The translations under genes and the position numbers were made by a program. This document shows positions 22,753 to 34,072 of a DNA stretch of 64,000 nucleotides, piece after piece (within the stretch, counting starts at the first letter, position 1; each line of letters opens with the position of its first letter). This stretch comes from Shinisaurus crocodilurus (Eukaryota; Chordata; Lepidosauria; Squamata; Shinisauridae): assembly GCA_021292165.1 (NCBI GenBank), contig CM037876.1, positions 285,856,521 to 285,920,520 of the forward strand, in the 5' to 3' direction. The notes under the pieces were generated by a model. That model was not told the origin of the DNA. It ran no database searches and saw nothing but the letters and a program-made list of their open reading frames with translations.

Positions 22753-23580
22753 ATATATTGGATATATTTTTGCATGCACAACGATTTGGTAGAGTTCCCG
22801 CAATAATGGCATAATCAAGAACAGAACACTACACTACTCTAGGAAGCAGGCAGAGCTTTTCACAAGGGACTTGAAAATTGCTTGCTTGATCACCTACACA
22901 TCTCTGATGATGACATGAATGCCCCAGCTGACTAGCCATCTCTCTGCTCACAAATCAATCTTTTCCCAATGTAAATGTGTGTCCCCAATCCCCCCCATCC
23001 CTGTCCACATCTCAAGCTAATTCAGAATAGGGTATTCCTTCTCTTGGTCACATCTTATTTGTAGCCCATATGGTCCAGTTCACAATGACCTTAGAGGGAG
23101 GAATAGAATGACGTATAAAAAGGGCCTGTTCTCAAAATATAGAGTTCTGTGGTAAAATGGAGGATAAACAAGTATTTGAAGCATCAAGGTTTAAATGCAA
23201 ATTTAAATCTTCCTTCTTCCATTTCTTCCTTGGCCAACTTAAAAATTGGATTCCTGAACATACAAAACTATGGTAAAGGACTGGTTCATGTATGCATGTC
23301 TCATCACCCGAAGACTGCACCATCGGGTGTAAATGAGCCATCAGGAATAGAACTTTCCTGTCACCTCCCCTCAAACATGAGACTTCTCAAGGGAATCTGA
23401 TCACACAAGGCTGTTCCACACATTACCTGAGGTTTCCCTGGGTTTATTAAGGAGTGTACACTCAGCAGAGACTGGCAGCTAATCCTGGCTCTCTAGTGAG
23501 TGTATGCATTTGATATGATATGCATTTGCAATCACATAGCTTGCTCGTATGATCGGTCTGCTTCCATGCACATGGCTGTC

Positions 23581-23622
23581 AGAGGTTGCTTTTAGGTGTA
23601 CAGAGGTTGCTTTTAGGTGTAC
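23581..23622. repeat. Perfect 21-bp tandem duplication
   Basis: AGAGGTTGCTTTTAGGTGTAC occurs twice in direct succession and is followed by ACACCTAAAA, which is complementary to part of the unit. Confidence 0.9.
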
Positions 23623-24630
23623 ACCTAAAAATGTAATGTGTGAAATTGCTCAACATGCAGTTGTGAGTGATCAAGTGTTGAGTAATCAAATTATGTGCAT
23701 GCATATCTGAACCATTCACACCAAACAAGCAGTGGAAGAAGGGCGAAAAGGAATTTTCCATGTCATTCGTACAAACATCCACACAGCCTGTCTTCTGCAT
23801 GCATTATTCATGCAAATTGCACAGAACTGCTGATCCCTTTCAAAGCAAAACTGTACACAGGCAATTCATTATAATGGGAAATGTAGTGTAAAAAAAATAT
23901 TTTTAAAGGATCGCTTCACTGTTAATTGGCATGAGACATTCATCACTTATTTTGAACAGAGTTTATGCAAAGGGAGAAACTCCTCCTTAATCTTCTTTTG
24001 TTCTTTGTAACACATAGCAGTATTGACTAAGCTGGCAACTGAATCCCACAAATCAACTTTAGCTGCCACTTGCGTAAAAACAACAACCTTGCCCTCATCC
24101 TATACGTGGTACATTGGGGGAGGGGGGCATAGAGATTAAGGGCCCTGGAGCCAATGAGCAGCCTCTTACATGTGGCTATGGCTTAAGATGGCTTGTTGGC
24201 CTCCTGCTGCCGCCATGCCCCTTGCCAATACTACCATGGCAAACAGGAAGTAGAACAACATCACTGAAGCAGTGTTGATTGCTATCGCTGCTGTGCCGGC
24301 ACTATGGCTGAGTTTGTGTTCCTGTGCCAGAGCAAAGGGACAAGTTGTCCCCACAAGCTGACTAGGGTTTGAATGTTCATGTTGTGGCCTTAGTGCAAAA
24401 GCTTTTCAGGTGAAAAGTTAAGTCTCTGTCCCTTCCTTTGATTGGATTAGCCCATCATAAGGATAGCAAATAATGCAAATAAGATAAGGAGGGTTTGCTT
24501 ATTTGTTAGGTAGATATGATATATATGACTCAACCTTGTAGCGTACAAATGTCTTTGCATTATGGCATCAGAGAGGATAATCGAGAGGGGACTTTAAAAC
24601 CACTTTCCTCATATTCTGGGCATGCAAGGC

Positions 24631-24748
24631 CAGCCTCCCCTAACCTGGTGCCCTCCAGATGTTTTTGGACTACGTCTCCCGGCATTCCTGACCATTGGCC
24701 ATGCTGATGGGACTTGAAGTCCAAAACATCCGGAGGGCACCGGGCTAG
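24631..24748. mobile_element. hAT-like MITE, family C
   Basis: Left end CAGCCTCCCCTAACCTGG, arms CCAGATGTTTTTGGACTACG and GACTTGAAGTCCAAAACATC, right arm GGAGGGCACCGGGCTAG. The right terminus is eroded and no target duplication is clear. Confidence 0.7.
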
Positions 24749-25106
24749 TCTAGGCAGAGACATGGGAAACAGGGAAATGCACTGTATGATCCTCTCATCT
24801 TCTCAGAGAAGGAAAGCTGTGCGTTTGTACCAGAATTTTCTTCTCCTTCCCCCTCTTCTTTTGCTTCAGGGACTAATAACAAGCAAACAGACCAAATACT
24901 CTAGACACAAGTCTTATTTCTTCATCACTCGTGGCAAAGTAGAATGAAAATTGCCTGCACTTTAAAGGAGTCTAGATCTGGATTCCAAAAGCCCACAGCC
25001 CCCACATCCTGAGGTGCTCCTTGGTTTGTTATATTACTAGTTACTTTTTGACAGAGACCAATACAATCAATCTGATAAAGGACTATTCTATTTAGTATTT
25101 GTTTAT

Positions 25107-25255
25107 AATAGAATCATAGAGTTGGTGGACATCTTGTAGGCCATCCAGTCCAACCCCCTGCTTGGTGCAGGAATAGCAGAGCTAGGGCATTCCCCAACAG
25201 ATGGCTGTCCAGTTTCTGGTTGAAGATTTATAGGAAGACAGAGAGTCCACTATCC
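25107..25255 (-). mobile_element. CR1 3' end fragment
   Basis: AGAATCATAGAGTTGG, then GGCCATCCAGTCCAACCCC, GCAGGAATAGC and ATGGCTGTCCAGTTTCTG is the reversed CR1 3' terminus, with only one terminal octamer left. It is truncated close to the family MITE at 25264. Confidence 0.8.
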
Positions 25256-25263
25256 CTTTAGAC

Positions 25264-25616
25264 CAGGGGTTGGGAACCTCAGTCCTGGGGCCAAATCTGG
25301 CCCTCCTGGATTTCCAGTCTGGCCCTCTGGGGTTTCCCAAATGGCCATGGCCTTTCCCCTGTCCCCACCCCCTTTCCCCAAACCACTGCTCATTTGGTGG
25401 TTTCTTGGCTTTTGAGTAGTTTTTCGCCCATTCTGAAAGGTTGAAATGCTTCTCCTAAGCCTTAGCTACTAGCAGTAAGAGCTTTAAGCTACAATATGGT
25501 GAGGTGCTGTTGTCGTTTTGTATTTTTGGCCCCACCCCTTTACCTTCAGTCCTGCGGCCCCCAAGAACACTGAAATTGAATTTGACCCCCGGACTGAAAG
25601 AGGTTTCCCATCCCTG
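25264..25616. mobile_element. hAT-like non-autonomous element, 353 bp
   Basis: The left end CAGGGGTTGGGAACCTCAG is matched by the right end GGTTTCCCATCCCTG. It is flanked by CTTTAGAC and CTCTAGAC (7 of 8). The interior is not palindromic (it includes GGCCATGGCCTTTCCCCTG), so this is a deletion derivative type rather than a hairpin MITE. The same ends occur at 56703-57027 and, as a single end, at 31667. Confidence 0.8.
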
Positions 25617-25698
25617 CTCTAGACCTAAGCAATCCCACTGTCTAGGAAATCCCACTGTCCAACCGCTGTTACCATAAAGACATTTCCCCCTAATACAT

Positions 25699-25797
25699 TG
25701 TGTGTGTGTGTGTGTGTGTGTGCGTGCGCGCGCGTGTGTGTGTGTGTGTGTGTGTGTGTGCACACATGTGCATGTGCACATGGACACACACACACAG
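25699..25797. repeat. (TG)n microsatellite with (CA)n partner
   Basis: About 37 TG units interrupted by GCGTGCGCGCGCG, followed by ACACACACACACA at 25785. The alternating purine-pyrimidine run includes CG steps, a classic Z-DNA-prone composition. Confidence 0.95.
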
Positions 25798-26520
25798 AGA
25801 GACATTTATGATTTGCCAAAAATGTATAACTTGATATTAGGGCAATGATGAACGACCACTTTGAGTAATTTATATTGAAGATTCCCATAGTACATTTGAT
25901 TCCTATGCAAAAGAACATAGTATCCAAGCCATGCAGACAAAATTAGCTTCTTGGGCTAAAAACACACACACAAAAACACAACCTTGATCCTTTGACTCAT
26001 TCCCATACTTGTCCCACAAACTCCTATATTTTTGCAATATTTTGCCAAGAATCTCCAAGTTGGTCGCAAACTTGTGCCTTGTGTTTGCTCCTGAAACAAT
26101 TTGGACTGAAAAGAAAATGCAGTCAGTTTTGACTTTTTTTTTTTTTTTTTACACTAAAATTTGAAACCAGGGATTTATGTGCACCTTCCCATAGAAACTG
26201 CTCAGAATGTGGTTCATGTCCAGTAGAGACATGTGTGTAAACAGTTGTGTTTATTAGGGAAAGCTGAATGAATAAGTCTTGAGTAAGATTGACTGTATAG
26301 GTTGGGGTGTTGTGTGGCTCCTGAAGTGGATGAGAGAGCAAGCTTTCTTTTACAATACCAAATTTGCCACTAGATTAATCATGAAAAATTGCTTTAATTG
26401 GGAATGTACACAGCGTGCATGTTCATAAGATGGATGAAGTTTGACATAAGGCATGGAGGTCTCAAAAGACTGACTCACAAACCAGTAAACCAATAGTACT
26501 TTAGATTTAAGGTGGCTTAA

Positions 26521-26680
26521 GGCGCAATCCTATATAAATTTAGACCAGTGTTCTCCAACCTTGGGTCCCCATATGTTTTTGGCCTACAACTCCCAGCATG
26601 CCCCAGCCAGCTATGCTGGCTGGGCTAAGCTGGGAGTTGTAGGCCTTTTTTCTGTCTAAACTTGCATAGGATTGCACCCT
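26521..26680. mobile_element. Mosaic MITE: family B ends, family A left arm
   Basis: It starts GGCGCAATCCTATATAAATT and ends AGGATTGCACCCT, as in family B. The left inner arm, however, reads CAGTGTTCTCCAACCTTGGG and ATGTTTTTGGCC from family A, while the right inner arm is family B (GGCCTTTTTTCTGTCTAAAC). The central hairpin CCCAGCATGCCCCAGCCAGC is common to both families. Confidence 0.75.
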
Positions 26681-26849
26681 TGTAGACCAACCGATGAGCC
26701 ACTGCACTAGCAAATGAATGTATCTGCCCTTGCCATTTCTGATAGTGAGACTTAATTTGACTTCACTCCATTGTAAATTATATCTTTACTGGTCTCTGCT
26801 TCATCCTAAACATTTCACATCATAAACATAAACCTATTTATTTTTAAAA

Positions 26850-27480
26850 AATTCTAAACTGCCCTTTGTCCTTGCGGATACCAGGGTGATAAACAAGAAT
26901 TGATTTTAAAAATTTATCAAACAAATAACAAAGAAAGCAATAAAAACACATTGTCAGAATATAATCTGAAATCGGGGTGCCACAACAGAGAAGGCTCTCT
27001 CCCTTGTTGACACATAATATACTTGGTGAAGAGCCTCCTTTGATGATCTTAAAGCACATGCACTCTGATACAGGGAGATGCACCTATATTTGGGTCCCAA
27101 GCAATTTAGCGCTTTAAAAGTAAGCACCAGTGCCTTGAATTGGGCTTGGAAGCGAATAGGTAGCCAGTTCAGTTCCTTCAGAATTAATGGAATATGATTC
27201 TGCCTGGCTCTGCCAATTATAATTCTGACTGCTACATTCTGTGCTAGCTGAAGCTTCTGGGTCATCTTCAAGGGCAGCCCCACATACAATGCGTTATAGT
27301 AATCCAATTGGGAGGTTACCAGAGCATGAAGCACTGTGGCCAGGCTATCCCTGTCCAGAAATGTTGTAGTTGATGAACCAGCTGAAACTGGTGAAAGCTC
27401 CTAGCCACAAAGGCCACCTGGGGCCTGAAGTGACAAGATTAGATTGAGGAGTACCCCAAGCTGCACACCTGCTGTTTTAA
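26850..27480 (-). pseudogene. L2-like LINE fragment with RT C-terminus
   Basis: A frame on the minus strand (26954-27334) reads HALVTSQLDYYNALYVGLPL, LQLAQNVAVRIIIG and HIPLILKELNWLPIRFQAQF. This is the region after the RT catalytic core that is shared by L2-clade LINEs. The stretch beyond 27334 (CAGCTGAAACTGGTGAAAGC, CTTGTTGGAATTCAGCTTCGG to 27590) resembles the upstream part of the same element type. Only 126 codons remain open. The downstream 3' part reaches TCGGGGTGCCACAACAGAG and is truncated. Confidence 0.65.
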
Positions 27481-27593
27481 GGCCCCAGGTAATGCAACCC
27501 CAGTTTGAACAGACTGCACACCTAATTGTAGAGGTAAGAACTATCTATGCACAGGCCTCCGTCTTGTTGGAATTCAGCTTCGGTTTATTGGCA

Positions 27594-27662
27594 TGTTTAT
27601 TCAGAAGTAAGTCCCACTGTTTTCAGTGGAGATTACTCCCTAGTAAGTATGTTTAAGATTGC
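27594..27662. repeat. Single arm of family D repeat
   Basis: TGTTTATTCAGAAGTAAGTCC, CAGTGGAGATTACTCCCTAG and TAAGATTGCA match the arm at 15720-15795. Confidence 0.6.
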
Positions 27663-27942
27663 ACTTTCAGTTGATCAAATACAAAGCTGTTCTTATGTTC
27701 ATTGGGCTCTGGGACGGGGGCAGGACTTAAGTTCCTCTAAAATAACTTCATAGCTAAATGCTTGATAAACAGCAGAGAAAGGCAAACTGGATTCAGAGCA
27801 GTTTCGAACTGTGACTGGATATAGATTATAGCTTTCTTCAAGAACTAAAGATGGTTTGAAAGAGGGATCATTGCTTGTGGTGTATATTCAGGCCATTTTT
27901 GCCTATGATGAATAGGTTTTGCCTGGTTTGGGGATTGGATGT

Positions 27943-27980
<38 letters not shown>
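27943..27980. repeat. (ATC)n microsatellite
   Basis: About 12 uninterrupted ATC units. A second, longer array is at 42764. Confidence 0.95.
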
Positions 27981-28150
27981 TTTATAGTCTCTGCAAAACC
28001 TCTTTATTTTTAATTTATTTTTGGGATTCATATCCTTCCTTTCATACAAGCCTCAAGGCAGCTAACATATGATTAGAAGTGAAAGCAGGGGGGTGGGGGA
28101 GACACTAGGGACACAATGCCACTCCTAACTTTCAACTCTCCTTTTTTTAA

Positions 28151-28176
28151 ACACACACACACACACACACACACAA
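28151..28176. repeat. (AC)n microsatellite
   Basis: About 13 AC units after a T/A run. Confidence 0.95.
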
Positions 28177-28179
28177 TGG

Positions 28180-29150
28180 TCTGTTTCCACCCTTCTGCAA
28201 CTCTCAGAATAGCACAGCAGAGCAGAATGTTGTCAGATGGTTAGTTTTTTGTTCTCAGTTTTTGTAGTGGCCCTGAATCTGCAGAGGAATCTGTCCTTCA
28301 AGGTCCACCAAGTGGGAGTACTCCTAACTGAATTGATACTGCAGGACTAGGCTTTAGGTTTGTGTTTTAAAAAATTTAAAATCAGTATGTAAGAGTTAGC
28401 TTTGTGTTTATTTTTATGACTGTGTGATGATCCGAGCTCTGATCTTGGGTTGCGAGCCAGCCTGGAAGACCGCCTGCCCATGTCTTCCCTTTGGATCAGT
28501 GTTTTTCCTTCTTGCTCACTTGTCATCATTGTGCCAAGTTTATTTTTCTTTTTATATGATTTCTTACATCCAGCACAGTTGTAACAAATAGGTAGCCAGT
28601 TTCTCAAGGATGGATTTTTATTCATTGTTGTTCAGTCAACTTTAAAACAAAAGACACAAGGAAAGGGTTCCCATTTATTTTCTTCGATTTTTATACTGAC
28701 AATTGTACAGAAAGTTGCATTCATCTTACCAAATTCCATTCTGAATGTAGAAATTGGCACTCTTGTCCCTTCTGCATCTTTCGATTTTCACAACCTTCCA
28801 TCATTTCCCATCAAATGGTTCTTCCTTGAGAGGTTGAAATTGTATATCAATATTAAAGATTAGGTTATTTCAGCAGAGCTTTGACTTTGTTCATTATAAA
28901 ACCTGCCTAAGTGTTCATGCTATTGCAGGAAATAAAAAGTCAAATCCAAGGTCATTTTAAAGCAAATGATGAATAACGTTTGTACCCATGTAAAACCAAA
29001 GACTTTTGCTATTAAATTGCAGCACCTTAAAGACCAAAATTGTATAGTAGAAGGCTTCCTTTGCTGCTTGGTATTCAAACCATTCCAACGGTATGATTGC
29101 CCTTAGTATGTATGTTTGAGTTTGTGCAAACTAGCTTTTGCTAAATATAA
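28180..29150. other. Unassigned, possible distal 3' UTR
   Basis: No repeat family was recognised. The sequence is AT-rich with T-rich clusters. It lies between the proximal and distal polyadenylation signals. Confidence 0.35.
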
Positions 29151-29151
29151 T

Positions 29152-29235
29152 GGGTTGGATCCAAAGTTAATCATGACTAACTTCATTGATTTCAATGGGT
29201 CTACTCCAAGTATGACTAAGTATGGATCCAACTCA
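29152..29235. repeat. Small palindromic repeat with GTTGGATCC ends
   Basis: GGGTTGGATCCAAAGTTAATC opens and GTATGGATCCAACTC closes an 84-bp partial palindrome containing CATTGATTTCAATGGG. It looks like a small MITE. No second copy was seen in the window. Confidence 0.5.
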
Positions 29236-29454
29236 GTGTTTAGAAATTACCAGAAGTAATTTGCAGCTTTGCTGTTTGTGCCATTTAACTTGAACAAAGC
29301 AAGAAATTCCTGGCTGCCGTTCTAGAATTGGTAGCATATGCAGCTCAATTTTAGGTTTCACACCCTCCCTAAAAAGAAAAGACTGTTAGAATTTAGATAC
29401 ATGTGAACTGTGTTATCAGGCTTCCCTGCTTCTCGAATGTCCATTCCCCTGAAG

Positions 29455-30214
29455 CAGTGGTTTTCAAACTTTATGCTCTGTACCATATTAACTATTCTGG
29501 CATGGAATCCCAACACGTGCAGGGTGGTGGTGGTGCTGTAAGGTGCATATTGGGCATTGATCAGGTATGCTGTGCTTGAACTAAGAGTGTGCCCTAGAAC
29601 AGCAGTTCTCAACTTGTGTGTGTGTGGACCACTTGAAAATAGCTGAAGTCTCAGCAGACCACTTAATAAACTCTGTTCTATTGTTCGACAAATCAAAGCA
29701 CACACATAACTCATATTTAGTCGTCTTGTTTTTCTTTCAGCGCCATTATCAAAATGAGTGCTGTATTATGAAAATTGTGGCGCCTAAAGCAGGCCACTGA
29801 GAAGGGCCACTTTAACTGGTAAATTTTAAGAGAAAAATTACTAGACTGCATGAGCACTGATTATGAAAATCAGGCCCCTAGTCTAGGGCCTGCTTAACCT
29901 GTTCAGTAATCTGGCTCTGGTCAACATGGCCTCAACCTATGTCATCGGGAGAAAACCTGTCTGCCGAGTCTTCAGGACCAAGCACAGATATTCTTGACTG
30001 TTCCATGAATCTTTCCGTGAGCCACCAGAATGGAGCTTGCCAACAAGTTTGGGAACCTCTGACCTAGAGCACTCTCCTGTAGCTGCACATTGAAGGGAGA
30101 TAAGATTGGAAACTCTCTCAAGGAAGCTCATCCACCATTTCTGATCTTCTCATTGAGAAACCCCTGAAAAGGCTCTGAGGAACCCAGGGTTTCATGGCAA
30201 TTTGAAAACCACTC
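29455..30214. mobile_element. hAT-like element containing a second hAT-like element
   Basis: Left end CAGTGGTTTTCAAACTTTATG and right end CAATTTGAAAACCACT are complementary. The flanks CCCTGAAG (29447-29454) and CCCTAAAG (30215-30222) match at 7 of 8. The interior is split by the element at 29600-30061. There is no transposase frame. Confidence 0.7.
29600..30061. mobile_element. hAT-like element nested in another
   Basis: Left end CAGCAGTTCTCAACTTG and right end CAAGTTTGGGAACCTCTG, with flanks CCCTAGAA and ACCTAGAG (6 of 8). The ends are similar to those of 34821-35078. Confidence 0.6.
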
Positions 30215-30222
30215 CCCTAAAG

Positions 30223-30362
30223 CGGTGGTGGGCAGAAAGTAGATCTCTGCTATTTTGCACTTCAACTCCTAGTCCTAGCATTCCTGACTATTCGCCATGC
30301 TAGCAGGGGCTTCTGGGAGTTGAAGTCCAAAACATCTGGAGATCTGTCTTCCTCCCATCCCT
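30223..30362. mobile_element. hAT-like MITE, family C
   Basis: Arms CACTTCAACTCCTAGTCC and TTCTGGGAGTTGAAGTCC surround GCATTCCTGACTATTCGCCATGC. The right end is CCTCCCATCCCTG. It abuts the hAT element at 29455-30214. Confidence 0.65.
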
Positions 30363-31240
30363 GAAAGCACCGATGAGTGAGAGCTGATTTACCATTGAAT
30401 TCAGCAAAGCTGCTGGGCTATTGGTGTTGCAAATGATGTTTGTATGTGCACTACCATTTTTTATTTGTCCATGGCATGTTCTCCGCACTGCTGTCCTGAA
30501 ATTCAAAGCACTTTCTTGAAAGAAAATTGATTGTAATGGAGAGCCACTGTCATTTTCCTAGTCCCTTAAAGATAGTGACTGACATACAGTTGCTGTTTGT
30601 TTGTTCTTATTACTGCAGAAAGAATGTAGCTTTCATATGGTCTGTTGACTCAATTTGCTTGAAAGGTGTATAGATTTTGATTTTTGGTAACCTTGAATTG
30701 TGGTGGAATCTGAAAGCATCAGAAACTGACATAACCGGTTAGGCACTGTCTATCAGTGAGACCAGTGGTCAACAGGAGTCTTTTTTTTTTTCCCATTGCA
30801 GCAAGATTATGGCCTTTATTCATCAACCATATGTAAAAATAAAAACCCAGCACACATTTGATTCTTCTGAAAGCAGCAGTTTTGTTCCCAGTGACTAAAA
30901 CTCTCCGGCAAAGTTCTCCCTTTGTTGGGCGAGATGATTCAGGGACATTTCCAAGCACAGAACTAACTGCTAATCTACACAGATTTCCGTTCTGCGCTCA
31001 GCAGGTGTATGCAGTGTGCATCCCACAATGGGGTGTGGTGGTGGAGGTGGTACCTCTTCCAGAAAACTATGAGACACTTTTTCTAGTGCTACTTGGAGAA
31101 TGGAAAGTGACCACTTTGTAAACTGTAAATTACACAGATCTATTTATCATGTTATTTATTTTTTCAATGACTGTGACCTTATGCACTGTGAATGCTTTTG
31201 TGATATGGGGTTCTTTGTACAGATCTGTATGTCATTAAAA
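30363..31240. other. SLC24A4: Unassigned unique sequence, possible distal 3' UTR
   Basis: Free of the repeat families above. T-rich tracts, ATTTA motifs near 31140-31160 (ATCTATTTATCATGTTATTTATT) and a following polyadenylation signal give it the look of a 3' UTR end. Linkage to SLC24A4 is inference. Confidence 0.35.
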
Positions 31241-31244
31241 AAAA

Positions 31245-31250
31245 AATAAA
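31245..31250 (+). promoter_or_regulatory. SLC24A4: Candidate distal polyadenylation signal
   Basis: AATAAA after an A run in GTCATTAAAAAAAAAATAAAT, followed by TGATAATTTGTTACATAATATTGG. Confidence 0.35.
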
Positions 31251-31412
31251 TCCAGACGTGATAATTTGTTACATAATATTGGCATGACCTTTGATTATTT
31301 TTATTGTGAAAAGAAGGGGGGGAAACCCCAATAGTTAATATGAACTGAAGATTTATATTTAAAATAAACCTAGCAGTCAGTATTGTAAGGCACTCAACAT
31401 ATGTACACTGTC

Positions 31413-31418
31413 AATAAA
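31413..31418 (+). promoter_or_regulatory. SLC24A4: Candidate distal polyadenylation signal
   Basis: AATAAA in CACTGTCAATAAAATATATAAG. T/G-rich sequence (GATAATGGTGTTTTTTTC) begins about 25 bases downstream, which is the usual layout of a functional site. Confidence 0.45.
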
Positions 31419-31666
31419 ATATATAAGGACAACTGGAGAGTGATAATGGTGTTTTTTTCTCAGGAAAAGCCTGTCTAGAAGTCTTAAAATAATACTAAAT
31501 GGTTTAAGGCCAAGATGGGATGAGCATTCACATCATAATTTGTTTCTCAGATATTCAGGAAGAAATATTGTGTTATACAAATTTGTTTACAAGCTGGAAA
31601 TCATTTTGAGGAGACCTGCAAGGCTACCCACTGAGCTATGTTCCCCCTATCACACTCTAGAACAGG

Positions 31667-31802
31667 CAGGGAACCTCTTTCAGCCTAAGGGCCACATTTT
31701 GGTTGGTCCCTAGGCGGGTGGGGGGTGCACCTTATGATTTATTTTAGTTGTATATTTGTGTTTTATAGTTTTGTATGTAGTTTATAATAAATAAATAAAA
31801 TT
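31667..31802 (+). repeat. Single hAT end followed by an L2-like tail
   Basis: CAGGCAGGGAACCTCTTTCAG matches the left end at 56703. From 31735 the sequence becomes TTTTATAGTTTTGTATGTAG and AATAAATAAATAAAA. Confidence 0.45.
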
Positions 31803-32029
31803 TATTTTTAAAAAAACCAAGAGAGAATCCAGACTGCAGCTACGTAGATAGGAGCAGGTTTAATCCTCAGGGTTTGGTTTAGTTCCCACTCCAGTGGGGT
31901 CTCCCAGCCCTTCTCCGCTATAAGTGAATAGTTGCCATTCACTCCAGTGGGGGGAAATAAAACATGGCACTGTGGGACTTGGGGCAAGCCCATGAAACCA
32001 GGTGGCCTGTGCCTTCACTATGCTCATTG

Positions 32030-32085
32030 GGGATGGTGGCAGTTGTAGTCCAACATAGCTGGAGGGCACCGAGGTGAGGAAGGCT
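32030..32085. repeat. Single arm of family C MITE
   Basis: GGCAGTTGTAGTCCAACATAG, CTGGAGGGCACCGAGGTG and GAGGAAGGCTG form one arm. Confidence 0.6.
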
Positions 32086-32451
32086 GCTCTAACCCAGACT
32101 ACAGAGCTCTGGCACTTGCTGCAGCCAACATGTTATTTCTGTTGCATCTTTAGGATTGCTGCTTGTGGTCCTGAACTCTAGCCCCACTGGACCTCTGTCT
32201 GGGGTCCTGACCTTGCCTCTGCACCAAGTCTGCTCCAGAATTCTGGCCCTGCCTTTCACCATCTCAATTGGATTGTTGCCTCCCCTTGCTGGAGGCAATC
32301 GTGATGGATCAGGACAGATCGACAGCTGGAAAAGATACCTGCAGCTAGGGATGCTTTGCTCGGTTCAGGTTTTGTTTTTGTTTCTCAGAACTTATCCCAA
32401 ATTTGCAAATTTCTTTATAAATGGAACAGAACAAACGAGATTTAAATATTG

Positions 32452-32612
32452 GAGGCTGGTGGCTCCCATGTCAGTGGAGCGGGGTATACACTCCAGGTTT
32501 TAGTCTGAACTTTTAAGGAGCCATCCATGCAGCGGAACCCTACCACCTATCCCCAAAACAGGTTCAACACCATGGATACACTGCCCCACTGACATTGGAG
32601 CCACTGGATTTA
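32452..32612. mobile_element. hAT-like MITE, family F, eroded
   Basis: GGAGGCTGGTGGCTCCCATG, CACTCCAGGTTTTAGTCTG and AGGAGCCATCCATG form the left arm. CCATGGATACACTGCCCCAC and TGACATTGGAGCCACTGG are the right arm. Both outer ends are worn compared with 57049-57248. Confidence 0.65.
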
Positions 32613-33960
32613 AAAGAAATAAAATGTGGGAGAAATGCTGTCAGATTCTTCCATCCTGGCAGAGGGCTTGGACTGCTTAGCTCTTAAAGTCTGGATTTGA
32701 ATCTCTGTGCAGTGAACCATGTTTATGGTGCTGAATTAGGGTTGCCACCTTTTTTTTTCCTGACAGGCTCCTCATCTTTTACAACTACATGGCAGGCTGA
32801 TAGAATACAGTCCTCTCCATGCTGGGAATAGTTGTACCTATTGAATTTGGCCAGTGCCAAATGGGTGAGAACTTCATTTCAGTTCATTTTTTATAAGAAC
32901 TTACCAAAATCTGGAAATATCTTCATAAATAGGACAGAAAGAACTGGAGATGAAAAGAGAGGGAGGGGAAAAGCAAAAGTGGCACATGTGTCCATCCCTA
33001 CCTGTGGCTGTCCTGTCACATATATTTTGGCTCTCAGGGCCAAAACGGATATTACTTTAAAGCTGTGTCTAGCAGCTACATCATTTTTTTCTTTTTTACT
33101 CTAGAGTAGGTGCAAGGGCCCCAGTCCAGGTCTTAAAAGCCCCCACCCCAATGGTAGAGTCTCAATCTAGATCCCCCCCCATGCCTACTCTAGAATTTAA
33201 AAGAGAGAGAAAAAGACATGCCGTGACAGATTTAAAGTGATTTCTGTTTTGGTTCTCTGTCAAAAAGTGTGCTGCTATGGCTGAATCAGGCACAAAGGTG
33301 CAATCCAAAAGCAAGTCAATAAACAGGCAATGGTCAAAGACACTAATTTTACCAAGCAAGGGAGAGCGTTCCAAGAGAGAGAGGTCTGAGGAGCAGCCTG
33401 AGCCAAAGTCCAAACACAGATAACTATAAGCACTCAGATAAATACACAGTCCAAGAAGCAGCATCAAGCAGGAGTCCAAGGTCAGTAACGCAAAGGTTCA
33501 ATCATGGAGCAAGGTTACAAGAACAAGAGTACAAAGCACTGGAGCTGGTAGAAGGTGTTGTTTCCAGCAATGACTAGGCTGATACTGAAGGCTTATATTG
33601 CCAGAACTTCCTGAGCCCTACTCAGCTACAGTTCATTACAAGCCCTCTGGCAAAAGTTCTACTCCTGAGGAGGCCTTTTCAGCAAGCAGGCACTCCTTTG
33701 CCTGGCCATGGTCTGAACCTGTACCTTCAGGCACTGGCATTCTCAGGCACTGTGCAGTGGATCAGCATTCCCCTCTGACTCAGAAGCAGAGCTTTCCACC
33801 TTTTGAGGGGGAAGATCTGAAGACCTCCTGAGAGCCCAAGACCTTCTTGGTCAGCTCCAGGATCTCCTGAAGCATCTTATCCGCCAGGCACATCTGGCTC
33901 AAGAGGGTGCAGATCCGTCTGAAAAGGATTCCTCCAGAGGGGGCATGACAGAAAGGTTGT
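32613..33960. other. Intergenic, unassigned
   Basis: No repeat could be matched with confidence. ORFs in this stretch lack any recognisable domain. Confidence 0.4.
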
Positions 33961-33969
33961 ATTAGGAGA

Positions 33970-34072
33970 GCATGACTTAACCAAGGCTACCTAGTGACTT
34001 TCATGGCTAAGTGGGGATTTGAACCTGTGAATCCCCATTCCAAAAATTCAATACTTCATACTGGCTTCTTCT
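33970..34072 (-). repeat. Possible SINE head remnant
   Basis: CCTAGTGACTTTCATGGCTAAG, GGGGATTTGAACCTG and ATACTGGCTT follow the order of the reversed tRNA-derived SINE head, but with many differences. Confidence 0.35.

Larger units (their letters stand above)
19521..22770 (+). other. SLC24A4: SLC24A4 3' UTR, proximal part
   Basis: No splice site or other gene interrupts the sequence after the stop codon. The first AATAAA seen is at 22747. Within it lie a half family A MITE (20912-20970), a family E repeat (21595-21830), and a G run at 22220. The UTR may continue further to the distal signals near 31.2-31.4 kb. Confidence 0.5.

Noticed and set aside
25455..25927. Open frames over the (TG)n array
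   Set aside because: They encode only alternating Cys/Val or His/Thr from the microsatellite and have no other coding support.
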